From assembly GCA_949878745.1 (NCBI GenBank), contig CATLBH010000021.1, positions 1 to 43,556 on the forward strand: a stretch of 43,556 nt of DNA. The letters run 5' to 3'. The notes below the pieces were generated by a model that saw nothing but the letters and a program-made list of their open reading frames with translations, was not told where the DNA came from and made no database searches. The stretch is from an uncultured Ruminiclostridium sp. (GTDB taxonomy: Bacteria; Bacillota; Clostridia; Oscillospirales; Ruminococcaceae). Of this stretch, positions 34,582 through 42,325 are shown one piece after another; position 1 is the stretch's first letter; each line of letters opens with the position of its first letter. The position numbers and the translations under genes are program-made.

Positions 34582-35115
34582 ATGAAAATAGGTACAATCA
34601 AAGTAAAGCGCAATTATCAGATAGCCCAGATGGTGCTTGATGCCGTGGCGGTTTTGATAATAGTGGCGACGGTACAGTGCGTATTGTCCTTCGGAAAATT
34701 TATCACGAATCAGAATCAGCTTATACTGAGCGTCAACAGCGATATCGAGGGCTTGGTGGTGTGGCAGTGGAATCTGATCTGGATATTCGTCGACGCCGCC
34801 GTCGCTGCCGTTTCTCTGGTGATGATATACAGGTCGAAAAAAATACCGGTAAAATATACCGTTACCGAGGAAAACGCCCAGAAATACAGCGACATCTATA
34901 TAACCGCCGTCACCTGCGTGCGAATTCCCGTGCTCCTTGCGGTTTTCGAGCTTATGGCCATGCACCAGTCGGTTATGACCGGTAACACGAAGAACATATT
35001 CACCCTTCAAATACCTTTGGATATCCTTCTTTCCATAATAATCATAAGATTTTCCCTTCACAGGGTAAAGGCCTGCCAGCCGAAGCCCAAGGAAGTGAAC
35101 TTTAAGGAAAACTGA
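34582..35115 (+). CDS. Small integral membrane protein of unknown function
   Basis: A 177-aa protein with four predicted membrane segments (about residues 18-38, 60-82, 110-130 and 142-160) and a basic N-terminus and tail. I recognise no family. It begins 9 bases after carB with AGGGAAAAAG as ribosome site and ends at a strong terminator, so it is the last gene of the pyrC-carB transcript. Confidence 0.72.
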   Translation: MKIGTIKVKRNYQIAQMVLDAVAVLIIVATVQCVLSFGKFITNQNQLILSVNSDIEGLVVWQWNLIWIFVDAAVAAVSLVMIYRSKKIPVKYTVTEENAQKYSDIYITAVTCVRIPVLLAVFELMAMHQSVMTGNTKNIFTLQIPLDILLSIIIIRFSLHRVKACQPKPKEVNFKEN

Positions 35116-35122
35116 TAAAAGC

Positions 35123-35190
35123 AAAAAAGGCCTGTAAAAAACCGAAAGTTGCTGTTATAACAACTTAAAAGATTTTTTACGGCCTTTTTT
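35123..35190 (+). terminator. Strong, probably bidirectional terminator
   Basis: AAAAAAGGCC-TGTAAAAAA pairs with TTTTTTACGGCCTTTTTT, with an inner GTTGCTGTTATAACAAC hairpin. A-tract on one side and T-tract on the other. Confidence 0.88.
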
Positions 35191-35206
35191 GGAGGAGATA
35201 GATTAA

Positions 35207-35977
35207 ATGACGAAAAGACAAATAGACGAAAACATTTTCCTTATTCCCTATTATCCAAATTACGACGAGGCTTTGAAATGGTATCTGGATCCGCAGCTCT
35301 GTAAACAGGTGGACAATATCGACCACGTTTACACCTTGGATCGCTTAAAGGCGATGTACGGCTATCTTTCCTCCCACGGAGACTGTTATTACATAGAGTA
35401 TTCCGGCGAATTGGCAGGAGATATCACCTTAAAGGAAAACGGGGAGATAAGCCTTGTCATATGTAAGGAGCATCAAAACAAGCATATCGGCAGAAAATGC
35501 GTGAAAAATATTCTGGAGCTGGCAAAAGAAAAGGGAATGAAGGAGGTAAAGGCCGAAATTTATTCCTTTAACGAGCAAAGCAGGAAAATGTTCCTTTCCG
35601 TAGGCTTTCGGCATTTCGGCGGCGATTGGTACCGCTATGACCTTGGTGACAACGCGGATTTTACCGTAAACCGGATGTTGGAGATGCAAAGAAGCTTACA
35701 GAACAAATACAAAGGCAAGTGGGAAGAAATTTCTCCCGAAGTCGGAAAAAACAAGCTCCTCTGGATGATAGGCGAAATCGGGGAAGTAATAGACATTGTC
35801 AAGAAAAACGGCGGCGTCAAAGCCTGTGAGGACGGAGAAATCCGAAAAGAGCTTGTGGAGGAGCTGGCCGACGTGCTGATGTACTATAACGACATACTGC
35901 TTTGTTACGGAATAACGGCGGAGGAGCTGAAGGAGAGCTATTCCAATAAATATAAAAGGAATATGGAACGCTGGTAA
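35207..35977 (+). CDS. Fusion: GNAT acetyltransferase + MazG-like pyrophosphohydrolase
   Basis: A 256-aa two-domain protein. Residues 1-147 form a GNAT domain ('YSGELAGDITLKENGEISLVI', acetyl-CoA motif 'EHQNKHIGRKCVKNILELAKEKG', 'NEQSRKMFLSVGFRHFG'). Residues about 155-256 form an all-alpha MazG-type NTP pyrophosphohydrolase with the paired metal motif: 'GEIGEVIDIVKK' (ExxE) and 'EELADVLMYYND' (ExxD). MazG enzymes hydrolyse NTPs or modified dNTPs to monophosphates. A strong GGAGGAG site precedes the ATG. It follows a terminator and is upstream of pyrK, so it may lead the pyrK-pyrD transcript. Both substrates are unknown. Confidence 0.85.
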   Translation: MTKRQIDENIFLIPYYPNYDEALKWYLDPQLCKQVDNIDHVYTLDRLKAMYGYLSSHGDCYYIEYSGELAGDITLKENGEISLVICKEHQNKHIGRKCVKNILELAKEKGMKEVKAEIYSFNEQSRKMFLSVGFRHFGGDWYRYDLGDNADFTVNRMLEMQRSLQNKYKGKWEEISPEVGKNKLLWMIGEIGEVIDIVKKNGGVKACEDGEIRKELVEELADVLMYYNDILLCYGITAEELKESYSNKYKRNMERW

Positions 35978-36018
35978 ATCTGAGCTTTACGATTTACCGT
36001 TTAAAGAAAGGAAAGACG

Positions 36019-36792
36019 ATGGCATATTTTTGTAACGCTTACCCTGTTCTTGAAAGAACGGAAATAGCCGAGGGCATTTTTTCCTATGTGATAAGCTGTC
36101 CCGAAGCCGCCGCCGCGTCAAAGGCGGGTCAATTCGTGCACATAAGGGCCGAGGGCTACACCCTCCGCCGCCCTATCTCCATTTGCGGGATAGACAGGGA
36201 AAAAGGGACTTTGCGAATCGTTTTCGAGGTCAGGGGCGGGGGCACCGATACCCTGTCTCGGCTTAAGCCGGGCGATAAAATGGACATGATAGCCCCTCTC
36301 GGAAACGGCTTTACCGTAAAAGAAATTCCCGAGGAAAAAAACGTTGTCGCAGTGGGCGGCGGCATAGGCGTTCCCCCTATGCTGGGCATTTCCGCCGAAT
36401 ATAAAAACGTAAAGGCCATAATCGGTTTCAGAAGCGGGGATAAGGTAATTTTAGAGGAGGACTTAAAGCGCTTGTGCGCGGAGGTTACCGTATGTACCGA
36501 CGACGGAAGCTATGGCGAAAGGGGAGTGGTAACCAACCCCCTTGAAAAAGAGTTGGAAAAGGGCAGTACCGCCATGATTTACGCCTGCGGCCCAACACCG
36601 ATGCTTAAGGCTGTAAAGGCGGCGGCGGAAAAATACAATATTCCCTGCGAGCTGTCCTTGGAGCAGCGAATGGCCTGCGGCGTGGGAGCCTGCGTAGGCT
36701 GCGCCTGCAATATAAAACGCGGGGGAAAGGACCTTGTTTTGAGAGTGTGCAAGGACGGTCCCGTATTTAAGGCGGAGGAGGTAGTGTTATGA
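36019..36792 (+). CDS. pyrK: Dihydroorotate dehydrogenase electron transfer subunit
   Basis: A 257-aa PyrK. It has an N-terminal FAD-binding barrel ('YTLRRPISICGID', with the Arg that contacts FAD), an NAD-binding half ('VGGGIGVPPMLGIS', 'YACGPTPMLKAV'), and the C-terminal [2Fe-2S] cysteines in 'MACGVGACVGCAC' and a later 'RVCKDGPVF'. It passes electrons from the PyrD flavin to NAD. SD GAAAGGAAAG. It overlaps pyrD by 4 bases. Confidence 0.95.
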   Translation: MAYFCNAYPVLERTEIAEGIFSYVISCPEAAAASKAGQFVHIRAEGYTLRRPISICGIDREKGTLRIVFEVRGGGTDTLSRLKPGDKMDMIAPLGNGFTVKEIPEEKNVVAVGGGIGVPPMLGISAEYKNVKAIIGFRSGDKVILEEDLKRLCAEVTVCTDDGSYGERGVVTNPLEKELEKGSTAMIYACGPTPMLKAVKAAAEKYNIPCELSLEQRMACGVGACVGCACNIKRGGKDLVLRVCKDGPVFKAEEVVL

Positions 36793-37724
36793 GCGAAAGC
36801 GTTATAAAATGCAAAAAAGACTTGTCCGTTACGGTAGCGGGCGTGAAATTCCCCAACCCCGTAATAGCCGCTTCGGGTACCTACGGCTTCGGACAGGATT
36901 ACACCGATCTTTATCCCCTAAACATTTTAGGTGGAATTTCCTGCAAGGGAACCACCATAAACCCCAAAGACGGGAACCCCGCTCCCCGAATAGCGGAAAC
37001 TCCCGCGGGAATGCTCAACTCGGTGGGACTGCAAAACCCCGGCGTAGACGTATTTATTTCCGAACACCTTCCCAAGGCCAAAAGAGACGGCAATATAATT
37101 ATCGCCAACATCGCGGGAGCAACCCTCGACGATTACAGGGCGGTGGCGGAAAAGCTCGAGGATACCGACGTGGATATGATCGAGCTGAACATCTCCTGTC
37201 CCAACGTAAAACAGGGCGGCGCCAGCTGGGGGATTACCTGCGACGGAGCGGCGACGGTAACAAAAGCGGTACGCGCGGTAACGAAAAAGCCCCTTATGGT
37301 AAAGCTTACCCCCAACGTCACCAACATAACCGAAATAGCGAAGGCGGCCGAAGCGGAGGGCGCCGACTGTCTTTCTCTTATAAATACCTTGCTGGGTATG
37401 AGAATAGATATAAAGACAAGAAGACCCATTCTGAAAAACAACGTGGGCGGCTTTTCCGGACCCGCCGTTTTTCCGGTGGCGGTAAGAATGGTGTGGCAGG
37501 TGGCGAACGCCGTGGGTATAGACGTAGTGGGTCTTGGCGGGATCACCACGGCCGAGGACGCGGTGGAAATGATGATGGCGGGCGCAAAGGCGGTACAGGT
37601 AGGCACAGCCATCTTTACCGACCCTTACGCGCCCGTCAAAATAATAAAAGGCCTTGAAAGGTATATGGAGGAAAATAACCTTAATTCGCTTGAAGAAATT
37701 GTGGGGACGGTTCGGCCATGGTAA
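36789..37724 (+). CDS. pyrD: Dihydroorotate dehydrogenase class 1B, catalytic subunit
   Basis: A 311-aa FMN TIM-barrel oxidising dihydroorotate to orotate. 'NPVIAASGTYGFG', 'LNSVGLQNPGVD' and 'ELNISCPNVKQGG' (with the catalytic Cys typical of class 1) and 'LVGLGGITTAEDAVEMMMAGAKAVQVGTA' (landmark: about residues 236-265) are visible. Pairing with pyrK defines class 1B (NAD-linked). Confidence 0.96.
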   Translation: MSESVIKCKKDLSVTVAGVKFPNPVIAASGTYGFGQDYTDLYPLNILGGISCKGTTINPKDGNPAPRIAETPAGMLNSVGLQNPGVDVFISEHLPKAKRDGNIIIANIAGATLDDYRAVAEKLEDTDVDMIELNISCPNVKQGGASWGITCDGAATVTKAVRAVTKKPLMVKLTPNVTNITEIAKAAEAEGADCLSLINTLLGMRIDIKTRRPILKNNVGGFSGPAVFPVAVRMVWQVANAVGIDVVGLGGITTAEDAVEMMMAGAKAVQVGTAIFTDPYAPVKIIKGLERYMEENNLNSLEEIVGTVRPW

Positions 37725-38386
37725 CTAAGCTTTATCTTATTAGACACTGCGAAGCCTTGGGCAACATAAACGACACCTTTCAGGGGAGCATTGACGAGGA
37801 TATCACCGAAAAGGGGCAAAGACAGCTTGACAATCTGGCCGAAAGATGTAAAGACATACCCTTTGACGTCATCTATTCCTCTCCCCTTATACGCGCCCTG
37901 AAAACCGCACAGGCGGCCAACAGACATCACGGCCTTGAAATAATTACCGATCCCGCCTTTACCGAGATAAACGGCGGGGAATTCGAGGGGGTAAAATGGG
38001 ACGAGCTTCCCGTTTTATTCCCCGATACATATTTTAAATGGAGAAACGATTTTGCCAAGTTCGCCACCGAAAAGGGCGAATCAATGACCGACGTATACCG
38101 TCGGGTTTCTTTGGGAGCAATGAAGGCGGTACGGGAAAATAAAGGCAGAACCGTACTTATCGTCTCTCACGGCTGTGCAATAAGAAATCTGTGCTGTTAT
38201 CTGAGAGGACTTCCCTTGGAGGAAATAGGCGGCTGTGAATGGGTGGATAACACGGGAATATGCCGTTACGATTTTGACGAGGATTTAAACCCCGCCGAAA
38301 TATTTGTCAACGACTGCGCCCACATTATGAACGACCCCTCCACCGCGCCGCACCAATTATTCTGGAGAAACAAAAATTCCCGGTAG
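37718..38386 (+). CDS. Histidine phosphatase (phosphoglycerate-mutase) family protein
   Basis: A 222-aa protein. The catalytic motif is 'LIRHCEALGNINDTFQG' (RHC instead of the usual RHG), then 'YSSPLIRALKTAQ', a mid-domain 'EINGGEFEGVKW' and the second His in 'LIVSHGCAIRNL'. Such enzymes remove phosphate from sugar, nucleotide or cofactor precursors; substrate unknown. It overlaps pyrD by 7 bases, so it is probably coexpressed with pyrimidine synthesis. Confidence 0.87.
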   Translation: MVTKLYLIRHCEALGNINDTFQGSIDEDITEKGQRQLDNLAERCKDIPFDVIYSSPLIRALKTAQAANRHHGLEIITDPAFTEINGGEFEGVKWDELPVLFPDTYFKWRNDFAKFATEKGESMTDVYRRVSLGAMKAVRENKGRTVLIVSHGCAIRNLCCYLRGLPLEEIGGCEWVDNTGICRYDFDEDLNPAEIFVNDCAHIMNDPSTAPHQLFWRNKNSR

Positions 38387-38392
38387 ATTTTT

Positions 38393-38881
38393 TTATCTGC
38401 AAACGGGTTTTATCACCCCACAGGCGATTTTTTCACCCGCGTTACCCGAAGGCTGAGTCGTAAAATCATCGGGCATAGAGTGTATTATAACGGTTTTTCC
38501 CGATATCTCCGCGACGTTGAATTTATCGGTGAGAAATACCAGAACCGCTTTTCCCTCCGCGTTAAAAAGCGGCGGCATATCACCCGCGTGACAGGGATGT
38601 TGACAGTTGTCGGGATTATAATGACCGTCCGCTTTGGCAAACGGATCGGACTTGTCTCCTTTGCACTCGGTACCCGAATGAATATGAAAACCCAAAAACG
38701 GATTTGTACAGGAACCGCATTTTTGGGGCAGGCAGTCTATTTCGGCGTGAACCAATACGCCTCCGCATACACGGTGAAACATAACCTTCCCTTTTATGCG
38801 CGGATATTTATCACTACCGCATATGCAAGCCTCCGCGTCGGGCTTGTTTCTGAGAGCCGATATAATATCAAAATTTTCCAT
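38393..38881 (-). CDS. Cu/Zn superoxide dismutase-like protein, cytosolic
   Basis: A 162-aa Cu/Zn SOD-family protein. 'GFHIHSGTEC' supplies the HxH copper ligands, then 'GHYNP' and 'CQHPCHAGDMPPL' hold the bridging/zinc histidines and Asp, and 'VIIHSMPDDF' the last copper His. It ends 'SGNAGEKIACGVI', the family C-terminus. No signal peptide is present, unlike most bacterial SodC, and the chain has about ten cysteines, including 'CICG' and 'CLPQKCGSC'. The usual active-site-loop Arg could not be confirmed by eye. It converges with the histidine phosphatase (6-base gap). Confidence 0.8.
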   Translation of the reverse strand: MENFDIISALRNKPDAEACICGSDKYPRIKGKVMFHRVCGGVLVHAEIDCLPQKCGSCTNPFLGFHIHSGTECKGDKSDPFAKADGHYNPDNCQHPCHAGDMPPLFNAEGKAVLVFLTDKFNVAEISGKTVIIHSMPDDFTTQPSGNAGEKIACGVIKPVCR

Positions 38882-38956
38882 AGTTGTTTTTCCTTTCTTA
38901 CGATGTATTATTATAAGTATATGCCGATAAGAAAAATAGTGTTAAGGCGGTGTTTT

Positions 38957-39466
38957 ATGGACATAAATTTTTGTACAAGGTGCGGGAGTAAGCTTATTTT
39001 AAAGGAAATCGGCGACGAAGGCAATCAAAAATACTGTGAAAAATGCGATAAATATTATTTTAATAATCCCGTTCCATGTGTCCTTGTATTGATTTTAAAT
39101 CAATACAAGGAAGTCCTTCTCCTGAAGCAAAGCTATATAGTCAAAGACAAACGGACATTATGCAGCGGTTATCCGAAGAAAGAAGAAACCCTTGAAGAAA
39201 CGGTATCGAGAGAGGTTTTTGAGGAAACGGGACAAATCGTAGAATCCTGCGATTACATTAAAAGCTACTATTTTGCCCCCAAAAATCTGATTATGGCGGG
39301 GTTTATAGCTTATGTAAGCAAAAAAGAATTCGGAAACTCAAAAGAGGTTGACGATTTAAAGTGGGCAAGCCTGGAAACGGCGGGAGAACTGCTCGCAAGA
39401 GAAAACAACTTATCCGGCAAACACTTTGACGAATGCGCCGCGTTTTTAAAAGGAGAACAAGCTTGA
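38957..39466 (+). CDS. NUDIX hydrolase with zinc ribbon
   Basis: A 169-aa protein. An N-terminal four-cysteine zinc ribbon ('CTRCGSK' and 'CEKCDKYYF', residues 5-34) precedes a NUDIX domain with the full box 'GYPKKEETLEETVSREVFEETGQI' (landmark: residues 74-97; G-x5-E-x7-RE-x2-EE-x-G). This layout resembles NudC-type NADH/NAD-capped RNA hydrolases, though it is shorter. ATG 38957 is chosen because the ribbon follows at once; the longer upstream frame runs antisense through the SOD gene. It overlaps the HD gene by 4 bases. Confidence 0.85.
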   Translation: MDINFCTRCGSKLILKEIGDEGNQKYCEKCDKYYFNNPVPCVLVLILNQYKEVLLLKQSYIVKDKRTLCSGYPKKEETLEETVSREVFEETGQIVESCDYIKSYYFAPKNLIMAGFIAYVSKKEFGNSKEVDDLKWASLETAGELLARENNLSGKHFDECAAFLKGEQA

Positions 39467-40032
39467 GAAACGACATTACGGAATACCTGAAATCCGAACT
39501 TCGCCGCAGATGCGAAAGCCACTCCAATAAATTCGGCATTGGCATTTACGACCACATAAAAGCCGTGGCGAAAAACGCGGAGCAGCTCTCCCGACAGCTT
39601 GGTGCCGACGAGGAAATCACGGTTATCGCCGCGTGGCTCCATGATATCGCGTCGGTTACGGATTATAATCTGTACGAAAATCACCATATCCACGGAGCGG
39701 AGATGGCAAGGGAAATATTAAGCGGTTTTGATTACGACAAGGAAAAAATAAAACAAGTATGCGATTGCATAAAAAATCATCGCGGAAGCGTTATTATCGG
39801 TAAATCCACCCCCGAAGAGATATGCGTTGCCGACGCCGATGCCGTTTCGCATTTCGACAGCGTTCCGAGCCTTCTGTATCTTGCTTTTTCGGTAAAAGGA
39901 ATGAGCTATGAAGAAGGAGTGGAATTTGTGGTAAACAAGCTGAAAAGAAGCTATGCCAAGCTTTCCGATAAAAGCAGGGTTTTTTACAAAGAAAAATACT
40001 ACCGCGCAATGGAATTTTTTGGAGTTGTATAA
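39463..40032 (+). CDS. HD-domain phosphohydrolase
   Basis: A 189-aa HD-superfamily protein. His 31 ('YDHIKAV'), 'WLHDIAS' (H60-D61), 'NHHIHGAE' and a downstream 'ADADAVSHFDS' supply metal ligands. Such proteins hydrolyse nucleotides or phosphate esters. The start is TTG at 39463, with AAAGGAG 7 bases upstream and overlapping the NUDIX stop (TTGA), so the two are cotranslated. The functional pairing of two nucleotide-type hydrolases is suggestive only. Confidence 0.85.
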   Translation: MRNDITEYLKSELRRRCESHSNKFGIGIYDHIKAVAKNAEQLSRQLGADEEITVIAAWLHDIASVTDYNLYENHHIHGAEMAREILSGFDYDKEKIKQVCDCIKNHRGSVIIGKSTPEEICVADADAVSHFDSVPSLLYLAFSVKGMSYEEGVEFVVNKLKRSYAKLSDKSRVFYKEKYYRAMEFFGVV

Positions 40033-40093
40033 GCAAATAACAACAGATTACCCCACAATGAATCTGAGGGGTAATCTGTTGTTATTTGCTTAT
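40029..40093 (+). repeat. Perfect 26-bp inverted repeat at the HD gene stop
   Basis: Bases 40029-40054 and 40068-40093 are exact reverse complements around a 13-base loop; the left arm includes the TAA stop. There is no T-tract, but it would make a very stable RNA hairpin and may end transcription or protect the mRNA end. Confidence 0.85.
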
Positions 40094-40120
40094 AGCACTA
40101 TAAATTTTTGCCGCGGCTTA

Positions 40121-40231
40121 TACTATTTTAAAATTAAAAAGATTGCAAAATTTAGTGGATAATTTGAAAATAGTGCTTTGGGTGTAATTTCATCTTAAAA
40201 AGGTTAGAACCTTGTTAAGATGAAATTAGTA
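40121..40231 (+). mobile_element. TWA hairpin element E (111 bp)
   Basis: Ends TACTATTTT and AAATTAGTA, flanked by TTA on both sides (40118-40120, 40232-40234). Arm 1 is ACTATTTTAAAATT/AATTTGAAAATAGT, the junction GCTTTGGGTGT, arm 2 AATTTCATCTTAA/TTAAGATGAAATT. The right TTA is the stop codon (TAA, minus strand) of the second BlaR1-like gene. Confidence 0.82.
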
Positions 40232-41581
40232 TTATACGTTTGAGGAGGGGAAGCTCTTGATAATTTCGGAACACTCGTTGAAATCGATAATTTGGAAATC
40301 GGCAAACTCAGGCATCTCATCTATCGGCTTGATCTTTCCGCTTTCGATATCCTCGATATACTTTTTCATTTGCTCCTCGCTGATTCTCGACGCCGGTGAA
40401 TCCTTTGCAACAGTGCCTCCGATAGATATGGTATCACCTTCGTGAAATTCAAATATCTCTATTTCGGAGGATCCGAGCAGGTTATCCGCTTCGTTGTCGG
40501 GAGAGGGAATATAATTTCCGTTTTCGTCGGGTATAAGTCTGCCTGCACGTTTGACCGTGCTTTCCGCGATATTTATATCGTTTCCGTCGGAATCCCGCAT
40601 ACTGTAATCGTAACCGGGGTTAGGATTCGGTTCGGGCACGGTGCGGCCGGGCGCGTTATCGGCGGACGTGGCAAAGGCTGCGGTGGTTCCTATAATAAGT
40701 GCGGAGGAAAGAGCAACGGTGAAAAAAGAAGCTTTTTTAAATTTCATAATAGATACTATCCTTTCTTCAGCGGCGTTTCCGCTGAAACTGTTAAACATCG
40801 GAGCGGCTTTGCTCCGATTTTCTTCCATGGCAATCAGCGCTTTTGCGTATCCGGCTTTTGCATCTTCGCCGAAATGCCGTATTGTCAGTTCGTCGCAAAC
40901 AAGCTCGATATCCCGATTAGCCAGAACATACATAACCCATACCAGCGGATTGAACCAATGCACGCATAACGTAGCAATAAGCAATACTTTTCTCGCGCTG
41001 TCAAATCTCCGTATATGTGTGTATTCGTGTTCAAGAACATATTCCGATATAATGGTATTGGACAAATCGTGCGTCTTTGGCAAAAGTATCACGGGTCGGA
41101 ATATTCCATAGGTAAGGGGAGAAGTGATCCTGTCGCACCGTCTTACCGATACATTGCGTTTAAGTCTGCGCTCTTTCAGCCAACCTTTGATAAAGTCGCT
41201 GTTATCGGGAATAGAGGTTTTAAATTCTCGGCAGCATTTCAAATACATCAGTATGAAAAACGACCCAGATATAAGAACCCCCGCCGCCCATATAACGTAG
41301 ATCAAGGGTATATCTACTGTCATATTTTCGCCGCTTTCGGCCGCGCTTATTATTTCGGGAGCAATTGACCGATTTTTTACGCCGCCTTTTTCCGAAACCG
41401 AAAAAATGCTGAACATAAACGGTACGGAAAAGGGAACAAGCAGTCTTATGACCGCCGTCTCCCAAAACAGCAAAAACGTTTTTTTGGGCAGACAGTTTAT
41501 CCACAAAGCGCGGACAATGATGCCGACTGCAATTATCAGCGCTCCCGCGAAGCTCATTTGCGCAAAAGTCATTTTTTTCAA
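40232..41581 (-). CDS. Second BlaR1-like M56 peptidase, no adjacent BlaI
   Basis: A 449-aa membrane protein. Hydrophobic segments lie near residues 7-27, 38-60, 90-112, 198-220 and 288-306. The zinc motif HEYTH is at 185-189 in 'VLEHEYTHIRRFDS', followed by 'WFNPLVWVMYVLANRDIELVCDE'. After the last membrane segment comes a 140-residue acidic extracytoplasmic tail rich in Asn, Pro, Asp and Glu; it is not a penicillin-binding domain, so it senses something else or nothing. SD AGAAAGG. No repressor gene is beside it, but its promoter contains a BlaI-type palindrome. Confidence 0.85.
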   Translation of the reverse strand: MKKMTFAQMSFAGALIIAVGIIVRALWINCLPKKTFLLFWETAVIRLLVPFSVPFMFSIFSVSEKGGVKNRSIAPEIISAAESGENMTVDIPLIYVIWAAGVLISGSFFILMYLKCCREFKTSIPDNSDFIKGWLKERRLKRNVSVRRCDRITSPLTYGIFRPVILLPKTHDLSNTIISEYVLEHEYTHIRRFDSARKVLLIATLCVHWFNPLVWVMYVLANRDIELVCDELTIRHFGEDAKAGYAKALIAMEENRSKAAPMFNSFSGNAAEERIVSIMKFKKASFFTVALSSALIIGTTAAFATSADNAPGRTVPEPNPNPGYDYSMRDSDGNDINIAESTVKRAGRLIPDENGNYIPSPDNEADNLLGSSEIEIFEFHEGDTISIGGTVAKDSPASRISEEQMKKYIEDIESGKIKPIDEMPEFADFQIIDFNECSEIIKSFPSSNV

Positions 41582-41619
41582 CCTTTCTTCTTATATATAA
41601 GACTGTAGTAGTGCACGCT

Positions 41620-41648
41620 TATATACTACAATAGTAGTGTGGAAGCAA
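41620..41648 (-). promoter_or_regulatory. Promoter of the second BlaR1-like gene
   Basis: On the minus strand: TTGCTT (41648-41643), 17-bp spacer, TATATA (41625-41620). The operator at 41625-41638 fills most of the spacer, so bound repressor would exclude RNA polymerase. Confidence 0.6.
41625..41638 (-). promoter_or_regulatory. BlaI-type operator (site 4)
   Basis: ACTAC-AATA-GTAGT, the same arms and spacing as site 1 near blaI. Further GTAGT/ACTAC half-sites lie at 41604-41612, suggesting a second weaker site. Confidence 0.65.
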
Positions 41649-41733
41649 CAGGACGGTAATGTGAAAAATAAGTGATTTTTCTTTTGTGTCAAAACCCTCA
41701 CAACGGCATAAACTGCTTGAGGGGGTTATAACA

Positions 41734-42258
41734 TTGATATTTGAAATTCTTTTATTGGTGGCTGCCTTATCGGTGGATTCACTGGCGGAAGCGGTCAGCT
41801 ACGGTCTGGCGAAAATAAAAATAGGGTTTACGCGTTCACTTTTAATAAGCATAATTTGCAGTTTGTTCCTTGTGTTTTCGGCCGCTTTTGCTGGGGTGAT
41901 CGGCGCTTACATAGATGAAAGGATCACTAAGACCGTGAGCTTTCTTATTCTTTTGGTCATAGGTATAATCAAGCTTATGGAGAAAGGGAAGAGCGAGTGT
42001 CCCGAAACACTGTCCGCCGCCAAAACGGTGATTTTTGCGGTATCTATGTCGGTGGACGGTCTCGCGGCGGGGTTCGGCGCGGGACTTACGGCGGAGGATA
42101 ATTTGTGGGCGGTGGGTGCCGCGGCGTGTTTTATTACATTTCTTACGGTGTTTTTTGGGAATATAGCGGGGCTGAAAGTGAATAAAAAAGCGCCGGCGGT
42201 GATGCAGAAAATTGGAGGGGCGGCTATTATTGCTGTTGGGGTGTGTAAGCTTATTTAA
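41734..42258 (+). CDS. MntP/YtaF family membrane protein
   Basis: A 174-aa protein with six hydrophobic segments in two threes. The repeated 'ALSVDSLAEAVSYGL' (residues about 11-25) and 'SMSVDGLAAGFGAGL' mark the MntP/YtaF superfamily; the Asp residues line the ion path in the manganese exporter MntP, while YtaF is a sporulation-associated relative. I cannot separate the two. The TTG at 41734, with GAGGGGG 8 bases upstream, is preferred over the GTG at 41686, which has no SD. It is divergent from the second BlaR1-like gene, across the operator. Confidence 0.8.
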   Translation: MIFEILLLVAALSVDSLAEAVSYGLAKIKIGFTRSLLISIICSLFLVFSAAFAGVIGAYIDERITKTVSFLILLVIGIIKLMEKGKSECPETLSAAKTVIFAVSMSVDGLAAGFGAGLTAEDNLWAVGAAACFITFLTVFFGNIAGLKVNKKAPAVMQKIGGAAIIAVGVCKLI

Positions 42259-42325
42259 ATTTTTAAAACAATCCGGTTGCTTTTTAAAAGCGGGCGGGTT
42301 GTTTTTTGCTCTCTCACTTGTTTAA

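Noticed and set aside
36809-37657. A 282-codon plus-strand frame overlapping pyrD
   Set aside because: Arg/Gly-rich translation in a different frame from pyrD; a shadow frame.
38480-38956. Upstream extension of the NUDIX frame giving a 328-aa protein
   Set aside because: The extension is antisense to the clear Cu/Zn SOD-like gene and the zinc ribbon starts right after the ATG at 38957.
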